From positions 219,796 through 283,795 of the forward strand of contig NZ_JAMPKY010000011.1 of assembly GCF_039962255.1 (NCBI RefSeq): a DNA stretch of 64,000 nt. The letters are read 5' to 3'. This DNA is from Leptolyngbya subtilissima AS-A7 (lineage in GTDB: Bacteria > Cyanobacteriota > Cyanobacteriia > Phormidesmidales > Phormidesmidaceae). This document shows positions 44,437 through 53,781 of the stretch, piece after piece. The notes under the pieces were generated by a model, which had not been told where the DNA came from, did no database searches, and saw only the letters and a program-made list of their open reading frames with translations. Numbering within the stretch: the stretch's first letter is position 1; each line of letters starts with the position of its first letter. Position numbers and translations under genes: made by a program.

Positions 44437-45882
44437 ATGTTTCCTCTCGAGCGCACGGTTCATCCAGTAATGCTGTCCTTGAGGATGTCAACCCGCTCCT
44501 TGCCGATGGTTGCCCTCCTCAGTCTGTCTGATTTACTAGCTCTGGCCCTAGCTGGCTGCGCTGGGGTTTATTTGCGACTGGCTTTCGATGGGCAGTATTC
44601 GCCCAGTCTTTACGGGCAGCTATGGCCAATTTTGGGCGTGTTTCTGCTGGCCTACGCTGTGGCTGGGCTCTACCCAGCAGTAGGCCTGAGCCCCGTCGAC
44701 GAGCTGCGGCGTATTTGTCTGTCCACCACCTTTACTTATCTAGTGCTGGGGGCGGGGCTCTTTTTAACCCGTGAAGGCGAGACTTACTCGCGCGGAGTGT
44801 TTTTGCTGGCTTGGCTGCTGGCGTTGCTGACGGTGCTGACCGGGCGTCTGCTGGTAAAGCATTTATTTGCTCGTTACCCCTGGTGGGGGTATCAAGTTCT
44901 GATCTTGGGTGGTGGGCGTACCGGCGAGCTGGTAATTCAAACCCTGAAGAATCAGCCCGCTTTTGGCCTGAAACCCGTAGCCGTACTGGATGACAGTCGG
45001 GTGCATGAGGGCAGTTTGTGTGGGGTTCCCATTGTCGGGCCGCTGTCGGCCGCACCGCATTTGGCCCTCCGTCACGATATCCACTACGCCATTGTGGCGA
45101 TGCCTGGAATGCAGCGAGAAAAGCTGCTGCGGGTGCTGGAGCTGTATGGCCGCACTTTCCCTCACCTATTGATGATTCCTGACCTATTTGGGGTCGCTAG
45201 CCTGTGGGTCAGTTCTAAAGACCTGGGCGGTATTTTGGGTCTAGAAATTCGGCAGCAGCTGCTGCTACCGGGGCCTCGCCTGCTCAAAACCCTTCTAGAT
45301 TTGGTGCTGACCCTGGTGGTAGGGCTCTGCCTGCTGCCGATACTGGTGGTGATTGCGGTTTTAGTCAAGCTCGATTCGCCGGGGCCGGTGTTTTATGGTC
45401 AGCCCCGGCTGGGGCAAAACAATACAACTTTTGTTGCCTGGAAATTTCGCTCCATGGTGCCCAATGCTGGGCTGGTATTGGAACGCTACCTGACCGAAAA
45501 CCCGCTTCTGCAGGAGCAGTGGGAGCGCGACCATAAGCTGCGCTACGACCCACGCATTACCCGCGTGGGTCGTTTTCTGCGCCGCACTAGCTTAGATGAG
45601 CTGCCCCAGCTGTGGAATGTGCTGCGAGGAGAGATGAGCCTAGTAGGGCCACGACCTATTGTTAAAGAAGAGATCGTTCGCTACGCCGACAAGTACAGCC
45701 TCTACACTAAAGTGCTGCCGGGCCTGACGGGGCTGTGGCAGGTGTCAGGGCGCAACAATGTGTCCTACGACGAGCGGGTCAACCTGGATGCCTACTACGT
45801 GAGAAACTGGTCGGTCTGGCTAGACATCTATATTTTGCTGAGAACAGTGTGGGTAGTTGTAATTGGCGATGGAGCCTACTAG
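44437..45882 (+). CDS. Exopolysaccharide polyprenyl-phosphate sugar transferase (WbaP-like)
   Basis: From the ATG at 44437 (GGGG six bases upstream) the product has 481 residues; a GTG at 44422 is the alternative. The N-terminal half has four or five membrane segments and a CoA-binding-like fold ([13 protein letters not shown], about 150). The C-terminal half is the bacterial sugar transferase domain: [51 protein letters not shown] and [18 protein letters not shown]. It loads the first sugar phosphate onto undecaprenyl phosphate. It overlaps the downstream polymerase gene by 14 bases. Confidence 0.92.
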   Translation: MFPLERTVHPVMLSLRMSTRSLPMVALLSLSDLLALALAGCAGVYLRLAFDGQYSPSLYGQLWPILGVFLLAYAVAGLYPAVGLSPVDELRRICLSTTFTYLVLGAGLFLTREGETYSRGVFLLAWLLALLTVLTGRLLVKHLFARYPWWGYQVLILGGGRTGELVIQTLKNQPAFGLKPVAVLDDSRVHEGSLCGVPIVGPLSAAPHLALRHDIHYAIVAMPGMQREKLLRVLELYGRTFPHLLMIPDLFGVASLWVSSKDLGGILGLEIRQQLLLPGPRLLKTLLDLVLTLVVGLCLLPILVVIAVLVKLDSPGPVFYGQPRLGQNNTTFVAWKFRSMVPNAGLVLERYLTENPLLQEQWERDHKLRYDPRITRVGRFLRRTSLDELPQLWNVLRGEMSLVGPRPIVKEEIVRYADKYSLYTKVLPGLTGLWQVSGRNNVSYDERVNLDAYYVRNWSVWLDIYILLRTVWVVVIGDGAY

Positions 45883-47161
45883 GGTGAAAGGGTTTGGGTT
45901 TGGTAGCCCAGCCTCGGAGCGGTTGGTTTTGGCCAGTTTGGTGGCGTTGCCCTACATCGTCTATGGGGCGATCGCGGGGTTAGTCTGGTTTTTGCTGGTG
46001 AGCCTGTACCAGGGCTGGCGAGCGATTGGGCGATTGCTTTACACCCAGGGCTGGCTGTGGCTGGCTCTAGGGCTTGGGGTCAGCGTGGCGCTCTCTCAAG
46101 CCCCTGGAGAGTCGGCCCTGCAGGCGCTTAATTTTGTACCATTCTTCGTGCTCTACGGGGCGATCGCCATCGCCGTGCCCCAGTTTCGACAGCCCTGGGC
46201 AACCCTGCACAACTGGGCCGTGGCGCTGCTGGTGGCGACTATACCCGTTAACCTGACGGCGATCGCTGAGTTTTACCTGCGATCGCCCGCCGGTCTGGCT
46301 CGCTGGGGTAGCCACTCTGGCCTGACCTGGCTCTACCAGCAAACCGACTACGGCCAGCGCGCCAGCGCGATGTTTGGCCACCCCAACGCCCTGGCCAACT
46401 ATATGGTGATTGTGTTTGGTCTGGGGCTAGGGCTCTGTGCTTACTACCTCAATCGCCCTGAGCTAAAAGCTAAAAGCGTTTGGATTTGCGCTGCCACCGC
46501 CTTAGTGCTAGTGGGCATTTACTGCTCGGGCTCTCGCAATGGGTTGCTGATCGCAGGCATTCAGCTGCTGCTGTTTGGCGGTTTGCTGCGGCCCTACCGC
46601 TATATTTTTTGGGCAGGGCTAGGGGCGATCGCGCTACTCACCGCCAGCGCCTTGATCTGGGGCGTAGGGGGACGCAGCCTGCCTGAGGCCTTTGCCACCG
46701 TTTCGCTCCGCTTTAGCGTCTGGCGCTTAGCCCTCGACATGATCCCACACCACCCCTGGTTTGGCACAGGTCTAGGCACCTTTAAGCAGCTCTATGACCC
46801 GGCCGACTTTCCGGTGGCCGGTGACTTTTTACCTCACGCCCACAACCTGTGGCTAATGCTCGCTGCCGAGGCCGGCATTCCAGTCGCTTTGGGGTTTACG
46901 GGAATAGTGGGATGGGTCTTGGGGCGTAGCACTTTTACTCTGGTTGCGGTTCCACTATCCCCCGATGCCATGGCCCTTTTGGCGGGCTACCTTACCGGTT
47001 TTGGCGGCACTGCTGCGTTTGCCATCTTTGACTTGGCCTTTTACGATGGCCGCATCAATATTTTGGGATGGCTACTGTTGGGCTGCGTTCAGGCCATGGC
47101 GTACCTAACGTTGAGCGCTAAATCAGCTTCACCAGCCGGAGACCAAGGTACAGCCCAATAG
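45869..47161 (+). CDS. O-antigen ligase/polymerase family membrane protein
   Basis: From the ATG at 45869 the product has 430 residues; a TTG at 45863 is possible. About eleven hydrophobic segments are present. The Wzy/WaaL-type periplasmic loop carries ASAMFGHPNALANYMVIV (about 165-182), then CSGSRNGLLIAG and HHPWFGTGLGTFKQLY, and PHAHNLWLMLAAEAG near 322-336. It should polymerise or ligate lipid-linked repeats of the exopolysaccharide. It overlaps the upstream gene, and its 3' end runs 44 bases into the opposite-strand petL gene. Confidence 0.88.
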   Translation: MEPTRVKGFGFGSPASERLVLASLVALPYIVYGAIAGLVWFLLVSLYQGWRAIGRLLYTQGWLWLALGLGVSVALSQAPGESALQALNFVPFFVLYGAIAIAVPQFRQPWATLHNWAVALLVATIPVNLTAIAEFYLRSPAGLARWGSHSGLTWLYQQTDYGQRASAMFGHPNALANYMVIVFGLGLGLCAYYLNRPELKAKSVWICAATALVLVGIYCSGSRNGLLIAGIQLLLFGGLLRPYRYIFWAGLGAIALLTASALIWGVGGRSLPEAFATVSLRFSVWRLALDMIPHHPWFGTGLGTFKQLYDPADFPVAGDFLPHAHNLWLMLAAEAGIPVALGFTGIVGWVLGRSTFTLVAVPLSPDAMALLAGYLTGFGGTAAFAIFDLAFYDGRINILGWLLLGCVQAMAYLTLSAKSASPAGDQGTAQ

Positions 47162-47213
47162 CCGTACCCACCATGACCGACAAAAACAGCACATAGGCGA
47201 CTACACCACCCAT
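47118..47213 (-). CDS. petL: Cytochrome b6f complex subunit PetL
   Basis: This 31-residue single-span membrane protein starts MGGVVAYVLFLS and ends in GLYLGLRLVKLI. That matches PetL: an N-terminal G-VAY-FL pattern, one membrane helix and the closing Lys-Leu-Ile, with the usual length of 31-32. PetL is a small peripheral helix stabilising the cytochrome b6f dimer. GGAGAGAG lies 6-8 bases upstream of the ATG. A longer frame (to 47312) exists, but its start would lie in a repeat. The 3' part is antisense to the end of the polysaccharide polymerase gene. Confidence 0.82.
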   Translation of the reverse strand: MGGVVAYVLFLSVMVGTAIGLYLGLRLVKLI

Positions 47214-47264
47214 AACTTCTCTCTCCACAACGGTTACGACTCTATATTGAACCACGGCAGGGGG

Positions 47265-47365
47265 AGCGTGGGGCAGTGGGGGAGTAGGGGAGTGAGGGAG
47301 TAATTGAGACAATCCATTACCCCGTCACTCCGTCGCTCCATCACCCCGTAACCCCTAGGCGCTAA
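47265..47365. repeat. Low-complexity heptad-type repeat between petL and aroB
   Basis: GGGGCAGTGGGGGAGTAGGG is followed by the pyrimidine-rich counterpart CCATTACCCCGTCACTCCGT, giving an imperfect G-rich/C-rich mirror of 7-9-base units. It probably forms a long imperfect hairpin. No gene lies in it. Confidence 0.55.
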
Positions 47366-47399
47366 AGTTTTAAAGCACCTCCTTCCTCTGACTATCCCT

Positions 47400-48503
47400 A
47401 TGAAATCCGTCATCCCCGTCCCCCTGCCAAGTCAGCCCTACGATGTGGTGGTGGCCGCTGGGGGTATGGACCATTTGGGTACCTGGCTGGGGGGCGGGGA
47501 TTCGCCACTGGTGAAGCCGGGGCAAAAGCTCCTGCTAGTGTCGAATCCGGCGATTTTTAAGCGGTACGGCGATCGCGCCCTCGCCTCCCTCACCCAGGCG
47601 GGCTACGCGGTCGAAACCTGTCTGCTGCCCGCTGGGGAACGCTATAAAACCCCTAGCTCTCTACAAAAAATCTACGACGCGGCCCTTGACTTTCACCTAG
47701 AGCGTAAGTCGGCAATGGTCGCCCTGGGGGGCGGTGTGGTGGGCGATATGACGGGTTTTGCCGCCGCCACCTGGCTGCGGGGGGTGAACGTGGTGCAGGT
47801 GCCCACCTCGCTGCTGGCCATGGTAGACGCCTCCATTGGTGGCAAAACCGGCGTTAACCATCCCCGAGGCAAGAACTTGATTGGGGCGTTTCATCAGCCG
47901 CGCCTGGTGCTGATTGACCCTACGGTGCTGAAAACCCTGCCCGTACGAGAATTTCGGGCAGGCATGGCGGAGGTAATCAAGTACGGCGTGATTTGGGATC
48001 GAGACCTATTTGAAACGCTGGAGGCCGCCCCTCGCCTCGATCAGTACCGCTATTTGGGGGATGAGCTGCTGCACACCATTCTGACGCGATCGTGCCAGGC
48101 CAAGGCTGATGTAGTCTCCCAAGACGAAAAAGAGGCGGGGCTGCGGGCAATTCTCAACTATGGACACACCATTGGCCATGCGGTGGAGAGCTTGATGAAC
48201 TATCGCGGGGTCAATCACGGAGAGGCGGTAGCGATCGGCATGGTGGCGGTCGGTAAGATCGCCACCGCCCTCGACTACTGGACCACCGCTGAGGAAACGC
48301 GACAGCTGAAACTGATTGAAGAAACGGGGCTACCCACCCAGATTCCGGCCCAGCTGGCCTCCGAAGACATTCTCTCGCTGCTGCAGGGCGACAAGAAAGT
48401 GAAGGATGGCCAGGTTCGCTTTGTCATGCCAAACGGCTTAGGTGCGGCTAAGGTGACAGGTGACATTACCCGCAAGCAAATTTTGGCAGCTCTAGAAAGC
48501 TAG
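47400..48503 (+). CDS. aroB: 3-Dehydroquinate synthase
   Basis: The 367-residue enzyme carries out the second step of the shikimate pathway (DAHP to 3-dehydroquinate, needing NAD+ and Zn2+). Signatures: [20 protein letters not shown] near 115-134, [20 protein letters not shown] near 139-158, and the Zn ligands in [15 protein letters not shown] (about 250-264) and NHGEAVAIG. The length is normal, with an ATG start. It is a single gene; hisB follows 100 bases later on the same strand. Confidence 0.95.
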   Translation: MKSVIPVPLPSQPYDVVVAAGGMDHLGTWLGGGDSPLVKPGQKLLLVSNPAIFKRYGDRALASLTQAGYAVETCLLPAGERYKTPSSLQKIYDAALDFHLERKSAMVALGGGVVGDMTGFAAATWLRGVNVVQVPTSLLAMVDASIGGKTGVNHPRGKNLIGAFHQPRLVLIDPTVLKTLPVREFRAGMAEVIKYGVIWDRDLFETLEAAPRLDQYRYLGDELLHTILTRSCQAKADVVSQDEKEAGLRAILNYGHTIGHAVESLMNYRGVNHGEAVAIGMVAVGKIATALDYWTTAEETRQLKLIEETGLPTQIPAQLASEDILSLLQGDKKVKDGQVRFVMPNGLGAAKVTGDITRKQILAALES

Positions 48504-48603
48504 TAGTGCCGAGGCACATGGCCATTGTCTGTCCTCGACAGTTAGAGCCTGTTGGTAGATACAGACTTCGGTAAAATGAGACATTATCTGTCACCAACCT
48601 GCA

Positions 48604-49245
48604 ATGCAAACCCAAGACCGTCCAATCTCTGTTCCTGCTTCTGGTCTGGCTTACCCCAGCCGAAGCGCTAGCGTGAGCCGCACCACCGGGGAAACCGATG
48701 TGCAGGTGAGCCTCAATTTGGACGGCACCGGGCAGTGTGAGGCGAAGACAGGCATTCCCTTTCTCGACCATATGCTGCACCAGATTTCGTCCCACGGGCT
48801 GATTGATCTAGAGGTGCGGGCCACAGGCGATATTGAGATCGACGACCACCACACCAATGAGGATGTGGGCATTACCTTAGGGATGGCGCTGCACCAGGCC
48901 CTGGGCGATCGCAAGGGCATCACCCGCTTTGGCCACTTTGTCGCGCCGCTCGACGAATCGCTGGTGCAGGTAGCGCTGGATTTCTCGGGTCGGCCTCACC
49001 TCAGCTATGGGCTGGAAATTCCGACCCAGCGGGTGGGCACTTATGACACTCAGCTGGTACGCGAGTTTTTTGTGGCGGTGGTCAACCATAGCCAAATGAC
49101 CCTGCACATTCGCCAGCTTGACGGCATCAACTCGCACCATATTATTGAGGCCACATTCAAGGCCTTTGCGCGGGCCATGCGCATGGCTACCGAGGTAGAC
49201 CCCCGCCGAGCGCACCTGATTCCCAGTTCTAAAGGGGTGATTTAG
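48604..49245 (+). CDS. hisB: Imidazoleglycerol-phosphate dehydratase
   Basis: The 213-residue enzyme acts in histidine synthesis. The Mn-binding His motifs are present: [46 protein letters not shown] and [18 protein letters not shown]. It is the monofunctional form, without the phosphatase domain of enterobacteria. TAAAAT at 48572-48577 might be its -10 box. Other his genes are not in the window, as is usual for cyanobacteria. Confidence 0.95.
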   Translation: MQTQDRPISVPASGLAYPSRSASVSRTTGETDVQVSLNLDGTGQCEAKTGIPFLDHMLHQISSHGLIDLEVRATGDIEIDDHHTNEDVGITLGMALHQALGDRKGITRFGHFVAPLDESLVQVALDFSGRPHLSYGLEIPTQRVGTYDTQLVREFFVAVVNHSQMTLHIRQLDGINSHHIIEATFKAFARAMRMATEVDPRRAHLIPSSKGVI

Positions 49246-49366
49246 GCAAATTATTTATCCTCCCTAAGCAGACTATTGCCAGCCATAAGACCCGCATCTT
49301 GGTAGAGCGTAAACATTTAAGAAGCCGTCTAGACTATGCCTTCAACCCTATGAAAGGACAAGTACG

Positions 49367-50110
49367 ATGGCTAAAGGCAATTCAGATTTGGGTGAGCAGG
49401 CCCTGAGCAAAGCATTCGAGGTAGGGCTGTCTACCCAACTTGATGCCGCAGACGACCTAGATGCCGAGATACGCACCAACCCGATCGCACTGATGCAGGG
49501 AGAGCTAGAGTCGGCCAATATTGAAGGGCGCGGTCTAGTGATCAAAAACGAGCTGCGGACCGAGCAGCTTTCGGTCAAAACCGATGGTATCTCCATTGAC
49601 CCCCTCAAGGCGGCTTTTGGCAATATTGAGCTAACTCGCCCCACCAATGCCAGCGCTGCGGTTGAGCTGACAGAGGTCGATATTGAGCGGGCCTGCAATT
49701 CTGACTATATTCAGCAAAAACTGAAGTCTTTGGATGTCACCTTAGATGGTCGTCCGGTGCGGCTTAGCGCTGAGCAGATTGACTTTTCTCTGCCGGGGAA
49801 TGGTCAGGTGGCGATCGCTGCTAGCGTCGTGCTAGATGAAACCGGCGAGCGGCAGCAGGTGGCCTTTCGCGCTACCCCAGCCATGGGGCCTCAGGGGCAC
49901 GAGGTGGTGCTGAACGATGTTCAAATTGAGCCAGAAAACACCTCAGAACCTCTGACTCAGAGCCTGCTGGCGGCCGCCAAAGACTTGCTCGACCTGCACA
50001 ATTTTACCCTCAGCGGCATGACGCTCCAGCTGCAAAGCTTGGACGTTCAGCAAGGGAAGATCGCCCTACAGATGCAGGCCTATATAGAGAAATTCCCTGG
50101 GGGAAAATAG
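49367..50110 (+). CDS. DUF2993 domain protein
   Basis: The 247-residue product lacks a signal peptide. It carries the DUF2993 pattern common in cyanobacteria and actinobacteria: ESANIEGRGLVIKNELRTEQLSV near 46-68, ISIDPLKAAFGNIELTRP and LTEVDIERACNSDYIQQKL. The actinobacterial relative LmeA is a periplasmic enzyme, so a lipid- or envelope-linked role is possible, but this protein has no export signal. Function unknown. ATG at 49367 with AAAGGAC upstream. Two strong hairpins follow. Confidence 0.8.
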   Translation: MAKGNSDLGEQALSKAFEVGLSTQLDAADDLDAEIRTNPIALMQGELESANIEGRGLVIKNELRTEQLSVKTDGISIDPLKAAFGNIELTRPTNASAAVELTEVDIERACNSDYIQQKLKSLDVTLDGRPVRLSAEQIDFSLPGNGQVAIAASVVLDETGERQQVAFRATPAMGPQGHEVVLNDVQIEPENTSEPLTQSLLAAAKDLLDLHNFTLSGMTLQLQSLDVQQGKIALQMQAYIEKFPGGK

Positions 50111-50139
50111 CATAGGCGATTTTGCTGGGTGGACTCGCA

Positions 50140-50177
50140 GCAGGGACGTACTGCTTTACTAAAGCGTCCGTCCCTGC
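50140..50177 (+). terminator. Hairpin after the DUF2993 gene
   Basis: GCAGGGACG (50140-50148) and CGTCCCTGC (50169-50177) form a 9-base stem that encloses a second stem, GCTTT...AAAGC. There is no U-tract, so it may act with the next hairpin. Confidence 0.6.
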
Positions 50178-50214
50178 GATCGCTTACGTACAGCCAATCT
50201 TCCTAAGTCGGTTA

Positions 50215-50260
50215 GCCTCAGCGTCTGGAGCTAGCCCGCGCTAGCTCCAGACGCTGAGGC
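50215..50260. terminator. 21-base perfect hairpin at the exonuclease 3' end
   Basis: The arms 50215-50235 and 50240-50260 are perfectly complementary over 21 bases with a CCGC loop. The right arm encodes the last residues of the minus-strand exonuclease. It separates that gene from the convergent DUF2993 gene and may stop transcription from both sides, but it has no U-tract. Confidence 0.7.
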
Positions 50261-50752
50261 CACAAACTGGGTCGGAATCAGCATCGCAATTTTCGCGCAA
50301 GCCTCCGCATCCGACAGTGCATCGTGGTGGTTGAGGGGAATGCCCAGGTAGTCGCACACGTTGGGCAGCTTGGTGGGGCGAAGGTTCCAGGCTTGGCGGG
50401 CCAGCTTGACCGTACAGACAAAGTCGGGCACCGGGGGCAAAATACCGTAGGCCTTGCAGCAGGCGTAGAGCACGCTGCGATCGAAGGACGCATTGTGGGC
50501 CACAAAGAAGTCGGCCCCTGTCAACATCGCCGCGATGTCGGGCCACAGCTCGGCAAAATCGGGTTCATTGGCCACCTGCCGCCAGGTAATGCCATGGATG
50601 TGGGTGAACTCAAACAGCCGCCGCGGAGGCCGAATCAGGTAGTGAACCTTATCTACCACCTGCCCCTGCTCAACTCGAACTAAGCCAATAGCGCAGGCGC
50701 TGTCGCGGTAGCGATCGGCGGTTTCAAAATCGAGGGCTACAAAGGTCGTCAT
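50231..50752 (-). CDS. DEDDh-type 3'-5' exonuclease
   Basis: The 173-residue product is a DnaQ/RNase T-type exonuclease: ExoI VALDFETA (D8, E10), ExoII FVAHNASFDRSVL and ExoIII HDALSDAEACAKI (His-x4-Asp). It is a stand-alone proofreading-like exonuclease domain of a kind found in many bacteria, and its in vivo substrate (DNA or RNA) is unknown. The C-terminal ASGASAG lies in a 21-base hairpin, which suggests that the tail was gained from the repeat. ATG at 50752. Confidence 0.88.
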   Translation of the reverse strand: MTTFVALDFETADRYRDSACAIGLVRVEQGQVVDKVHYLIRPPRRLFEFTHIHGITWRQVANEPDFAELWPDIAAMLTGADFFVAHNASFDRSVLYACCKAYGILPPVPDFVCTVKLARQAWNLRPTKLPNVCDYLGIPLNHHDALSDAEACAKIAMLIPTQFVASASGASAG

Positions 50753-50969
50753 GGCAAAATCTTACAGGCATGGCGGCGCGATCGCAGCCCAATACCGCTA
50801 ACCCAGGTCTAGCTTGCCTCAATCGTTTAGCCGCGTGGGTACCTTAAGAGTATTGAACTGCCGATAGTATAGCGGTGACCATTGTGCTTAAACCCAAAGT
50901 TAATGCTTGGCAGTAACGGGGGCAGTGACTTTGGCTCAGGGCTACGGCTTATTAGGGACAGGTAAAACC

Positions 50970-51164
50970 ATGCGTGGACTCTCTTTAGTCGGGCTATTGG
51001 TAGGGCTTGGGGTAGTAGGGATGCTAATGTTTCATCAGAACAAGCCCGCTGAGACTAGCGAGACCCCGCTTCCCACAGAAAATATTGAGAAGGCCAACGA
51101 AGCTGCTGACGTTGTAGAGCAACAGGCGGAGCAGCTTCAGCAAGATCTGCAAAAGCTGCCCTAG
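50970..51164 (+). CDS. Small single-span membrane protein
   Basis: The product has 64 residues from the ATG at 50970: one membrane helix (LSLVGLLVGLGVVGMLMF) and a Glu/Gln-rich helical tail (ENIEKANEAADVVEQQAEQLQQDLQ), probably a short coiled coil. I do not recognise the family. The longer frame from 50907 has no better start. It is followed by a strong terminator, which supports its being expressed. Confidence 0.6.
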   Translation: MRGLSLVGLLVGLGVVGMLMFHQNKPAETSETPLPTENIEKANEAADVVEQQAEQLQQDLQKLP

Positions 51165-51200
51165 TTGCTACCCCAAGCACCGCTCAGCGGTAGAAATAGC

Positions 51201-51241
51201 AAAATTGTCCTAGGCGGCCTCGGCGCGCCTAGGACAATTTT
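51201..51241. terminator. Bidirectional terminator
   Basis: AAAATTGTCCTAGGCG (51201-51216) and its exact complement (51226-51241) form a 16-base stem with a 9-base loop. The A-run on one side and T-run on the other let it work for both convergent genes. Confidence 0.9.
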
Positions 51242-51263
51242 GGCCGCTGTGATCTGCTGTGAT

Positions 51264-52511
51264 CTACTGGGGCAGCTCCTTTTCGATGTCATTGCGGCCA
51301 CCAATGTAATGCTCGTACCACTGCATCAATGGAGTCGAGGTGACGCCGTGCAGTGTTACCGAAATGGTGACTGTAATGATCGTTAGCCAGGCAATCATCT
51401 CGCCGGCTTCGTCCTGTAAACCCTGACCCAGACAGTAGGTGAGATAGTACAGCGAGCCCACGCCGCGAATGCCAAACCACCCAAACAGCAAGCGCGTGGC
51501 CGGGTGAACTGGAGAGCCAATGGTGCTCACCCAGGCTCCTAGGGGGCGAATCACAAGGATCAGCAAGCCCGCTATGATGAGGCCCGGAACCGCAAACTTT
51601 AGCATGGGCTCAACGCGCAGCAGTGACCCCAGCAGCAAAATAGTGCCAATTTCGGTTAGCTTTTCGAGCCGTTCCATAAACTTGAGGCGGGAGAGCGATC
51701 GCTCATCGCTTAAGCGATGGTGGTACATAGCCACTCCAGCGACAAAAACGGCTAAAAAGCCGTAGCCGTGAACTAGTTCGGCCACTGAATAGGCGAGCAA
51801 GATAGTGCTGAGGCCAACAAAATCTTCCATTACCTCATCGACACTATTTCTTTTGGCGAGATGCCGCTCTAGCCAGCAGATCCCCTTAGCCATCCCAATA
51901 CCAACCAGCAGGCCAGCAGCGATCGCCCAGATCAGATCGACGGCTACCCAGCGCCCAAACCAGCTCTGCCAGTTGTCGTCTTTTAGCCAGTGCAGCCCAA
52001 AGTAGACAAAGGGAAAGGCCAGCGCATCGTTAAGGCCGCCCTCGGAGGTTAGTCCAAAGCGCAGCTCGTCCTGGTCTTGGGGGTTAGCGAGCTGCACTTC
52101 AGAGGCCAAAACTGGGTCGGTGGGAGCCAAAATTCCCCCTAGCAATATGCCTACGCCCCATTCCAGCTTGAGAAAAAAGTGGCCGATGGCGGCGATCGCA
52201 AAGATCGAAATCGGCATCAAAAAGCCGATCAGCCGAATCGTTGAATTCCACGCCCAGGTCTTTAGCGGCCGATTCATTTTCAAGCCGCAGCTAAAGAGAG
52301 AAATCAACACTACAAACTCGGTCAGCCGCTCTAAAAGGGCGGCGTCGGGTCGCGTTTGCACCAGGTTAACGCCGTAGGGACTTAAACCAATCCCCACAAT
52401 TAGATAAATCAGCGCGTAGGACAGGGGCAATCGGCCAATCCAGCCCGAACCCAAAGTTACTGTAAGCAGCAACAACCCTATAACCAGTAGATCGAGAATG
52501 TAAATATCCAC
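51264..52511 (-). CDS. Cation:proton antiporter (CPA family)
   Basis: The 415-residue membrane protein has about 12 hydrophobic segments and the CPA1-type core: GILLGGILAPTDPVLASEVQL near 140-160 and TSEGGLNDALAFPFVYFGL near 172-190, with the Asp pair and Asn-Asp that bind Na+/H+ in NhaP-like exchangers. The C-terminus GIRGVGSLYYLTYCL also fits. It probably exports Na+ or K+ in exchange for H+ at the plasma membrane. The start appears to be a GTG at 52511. Confidence 0.88.
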   Translation of the reverse strand: MDIYILDLLVIGLLLLTVTLGSGWIGRLPLSYALIYLIVGIGLSPYGVNLVQTRPDAALLERLTEFVVLISLFSCGLKMNRPLKTWAWNSTIRLIGFLMPISIFAIAAIGHFFLKLEWGVGILLGGILAPTDPVLASEVQLANPQDQDELRFGLTSEGGLNDALAFPFVYFGLHWLKDDNWQSWFGRWVAVDLIWAIAAGLLVGIGMAKGICWLERHLAKRNSVDEVMEDFVGLSTILLAYSVAELVHGYGFLAVFVAGVAMYHHRLSDERSLSRLKFMERLEKLTEIGTILLLGSLLRVEPMLKFAVPGLIIAGLLILVIRPLGAWVSTIGSPVHPATRLLFGWFGIRGVGSLYYLTYCLGQGLQDEAGEMIAWLTIITVTISVTLHGVTSTPLMQWYEHYIGGRNDIEKELPQ

Positions 52512-52667
52512 AGGTTGTCAAGGCCAAGGTATAAACTGCCCTTCCACTCTAGGAGCTAGACTCGAGGGCTAAGTGCAACCTGCGGTAGATTTTCCCCTTG
52601 CTTGGGCTTGAACCATTTAAGTTGGTAAGCAGACGGATGCGCTAAACCCACAAGCACGAGGGTGAAA

Positions 52668-53660
52668 ATGAATCAGACCCAACCTTCAATGATTGTTGTT
52701 GTAGGCGCGTCTGCTGGGGGCATGCAGGCCTTGACGAAGCTGACCGCGCAGCTACCAAAAGATTTCCCGGCTGCTGTCTTCGTGGTCAACCACATGAGTG
52801 CAGACATCAAGGGAGACGTGCTAGTCAGAGCCCTGAGTGAGAGTGGTGGGCTAACCTGCGAACAGGCTCACAACGAGCAACCCTTCCAAAGTGGTCACAT
52901 CTATTTGGCACCCCCCGATCAACATATTTTGCTCGTGGAAGGAAAAATTTTGGTCACCAAGGGGGCACGCGAAAACCGCTACCGACCGGCCATTGACCCC
53001 TTGTTTCGTTCCGCCGCAGTGGCCTATGGCAATCGCGTCATCGGCATTGTTCTGACTGGCTACCTGGATGATGGCACCAGCGGCATGATGGCCATCAAAC
53101 GATGCGGCGGCGTCTGCATCGCTCAAGATCCGCTGGATGCCTCCTATCCAGACATGCCCCAGTCGGTGATCACCAATGTAGGAGCTGACTACTGCTTGCC
53201 CATTGCTGAAATGGGAACGCTGCTGTCGGAACTGGTGCGCCGAAACCTACCCAATCGCCAGCAGCCGCCCAAAGACATCGTGATCGAGGCGGAAATTGCC
53301 CAGCGCGTTTTAAGTGATTTGCCTTCGGTCGAGGCGCTGGGCGAGCAGGTGCCGTTCAACTGTCCCGACTGTGGTGGGGTGCTGTGGCAAATGGCGGAAG
53401 GCGATCTTCTCAGGTATCGCTGTCATACAGGCCACGCGTTTACCTCGGCGGTGCTGCTAGCCCAGCAAACGGCCAAGATTGAAGAAACGCTGTGGGTGGC
53501 TCTGCGGATGTTTGAAGAGCGTCAGAACTTGATTGCCACCATGGGTCAGAAGCAGGGCAATTCTTCTTCAATCTTGCAGCGGGTGCAAGATTCTCAAATT
53601 CACATTGAGCGGATTCGCGCCATGTTAAAAGCGACCCACGAAGGCGATCGCGATGGATAA
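52668..53660 (+). CDS. CheB-type methylesterase domain protein with a C-terminal zinc-ribbon-like motif
   Basis: From the ATG at 52668 the product has 330 residues. It lacks a receiver domain and starts directly with the CheB catalytic domain: Ser15 in VVGASAGG, His42 in VVNHMSAD and Asp135 in GYLDDGTSG form the triad, as in chemoreceptor glutamyl-methylesterases. A second region near 230-260 has CPDCGG and RCHTGHAF, a C2HC or C2H2 zinc-binding pattern not found in classical CheB. No chemotaxis genes are nearby. It may act on a non-chemotaxis target, or the family may have been recruited for another esterase reaction. Confidence 0.85.
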   Translation: MNQTQPSMIVVVGASAGGMQALTKLTAQLPKDFPAAVFVVNHMSADIKGDVLVRALSESGGLTCEQAHNEQPFQSGHIYLAPPDQHILLVEGKILVTKGARENRYRPAIDPLFRSAAVAYGNRVIGIVLTGYLDDGTSGMMAIKRCGGVCIAQDPLDASYPDMPQSVITNVGADYCLPIAEMGTLLSELVRRNLPNRQQPPKDIVIEAEIAQRVLSDLPSVEALGEQVPFNCPDCGGVLWQMAEGDLLRYRCHTGHAFTSAVLLAQQTAKIEETLWVALRMFEERQNLIATMGQKQGNSSSILQRVQDSQIHIERIRAMLKATHEGDRDG

Positions 53661-53781
53661 GACGAAATAGCTCCCATGCTTTTAGGTTGGACTTCAGGCG
53701 AGCTGCTGTAAAAGTGCTAGGCTTTGCGCCCAAAGCAATCTCCATAGCCGTTACGGAGGCCGTTATTAAGCAAGAATGTGT

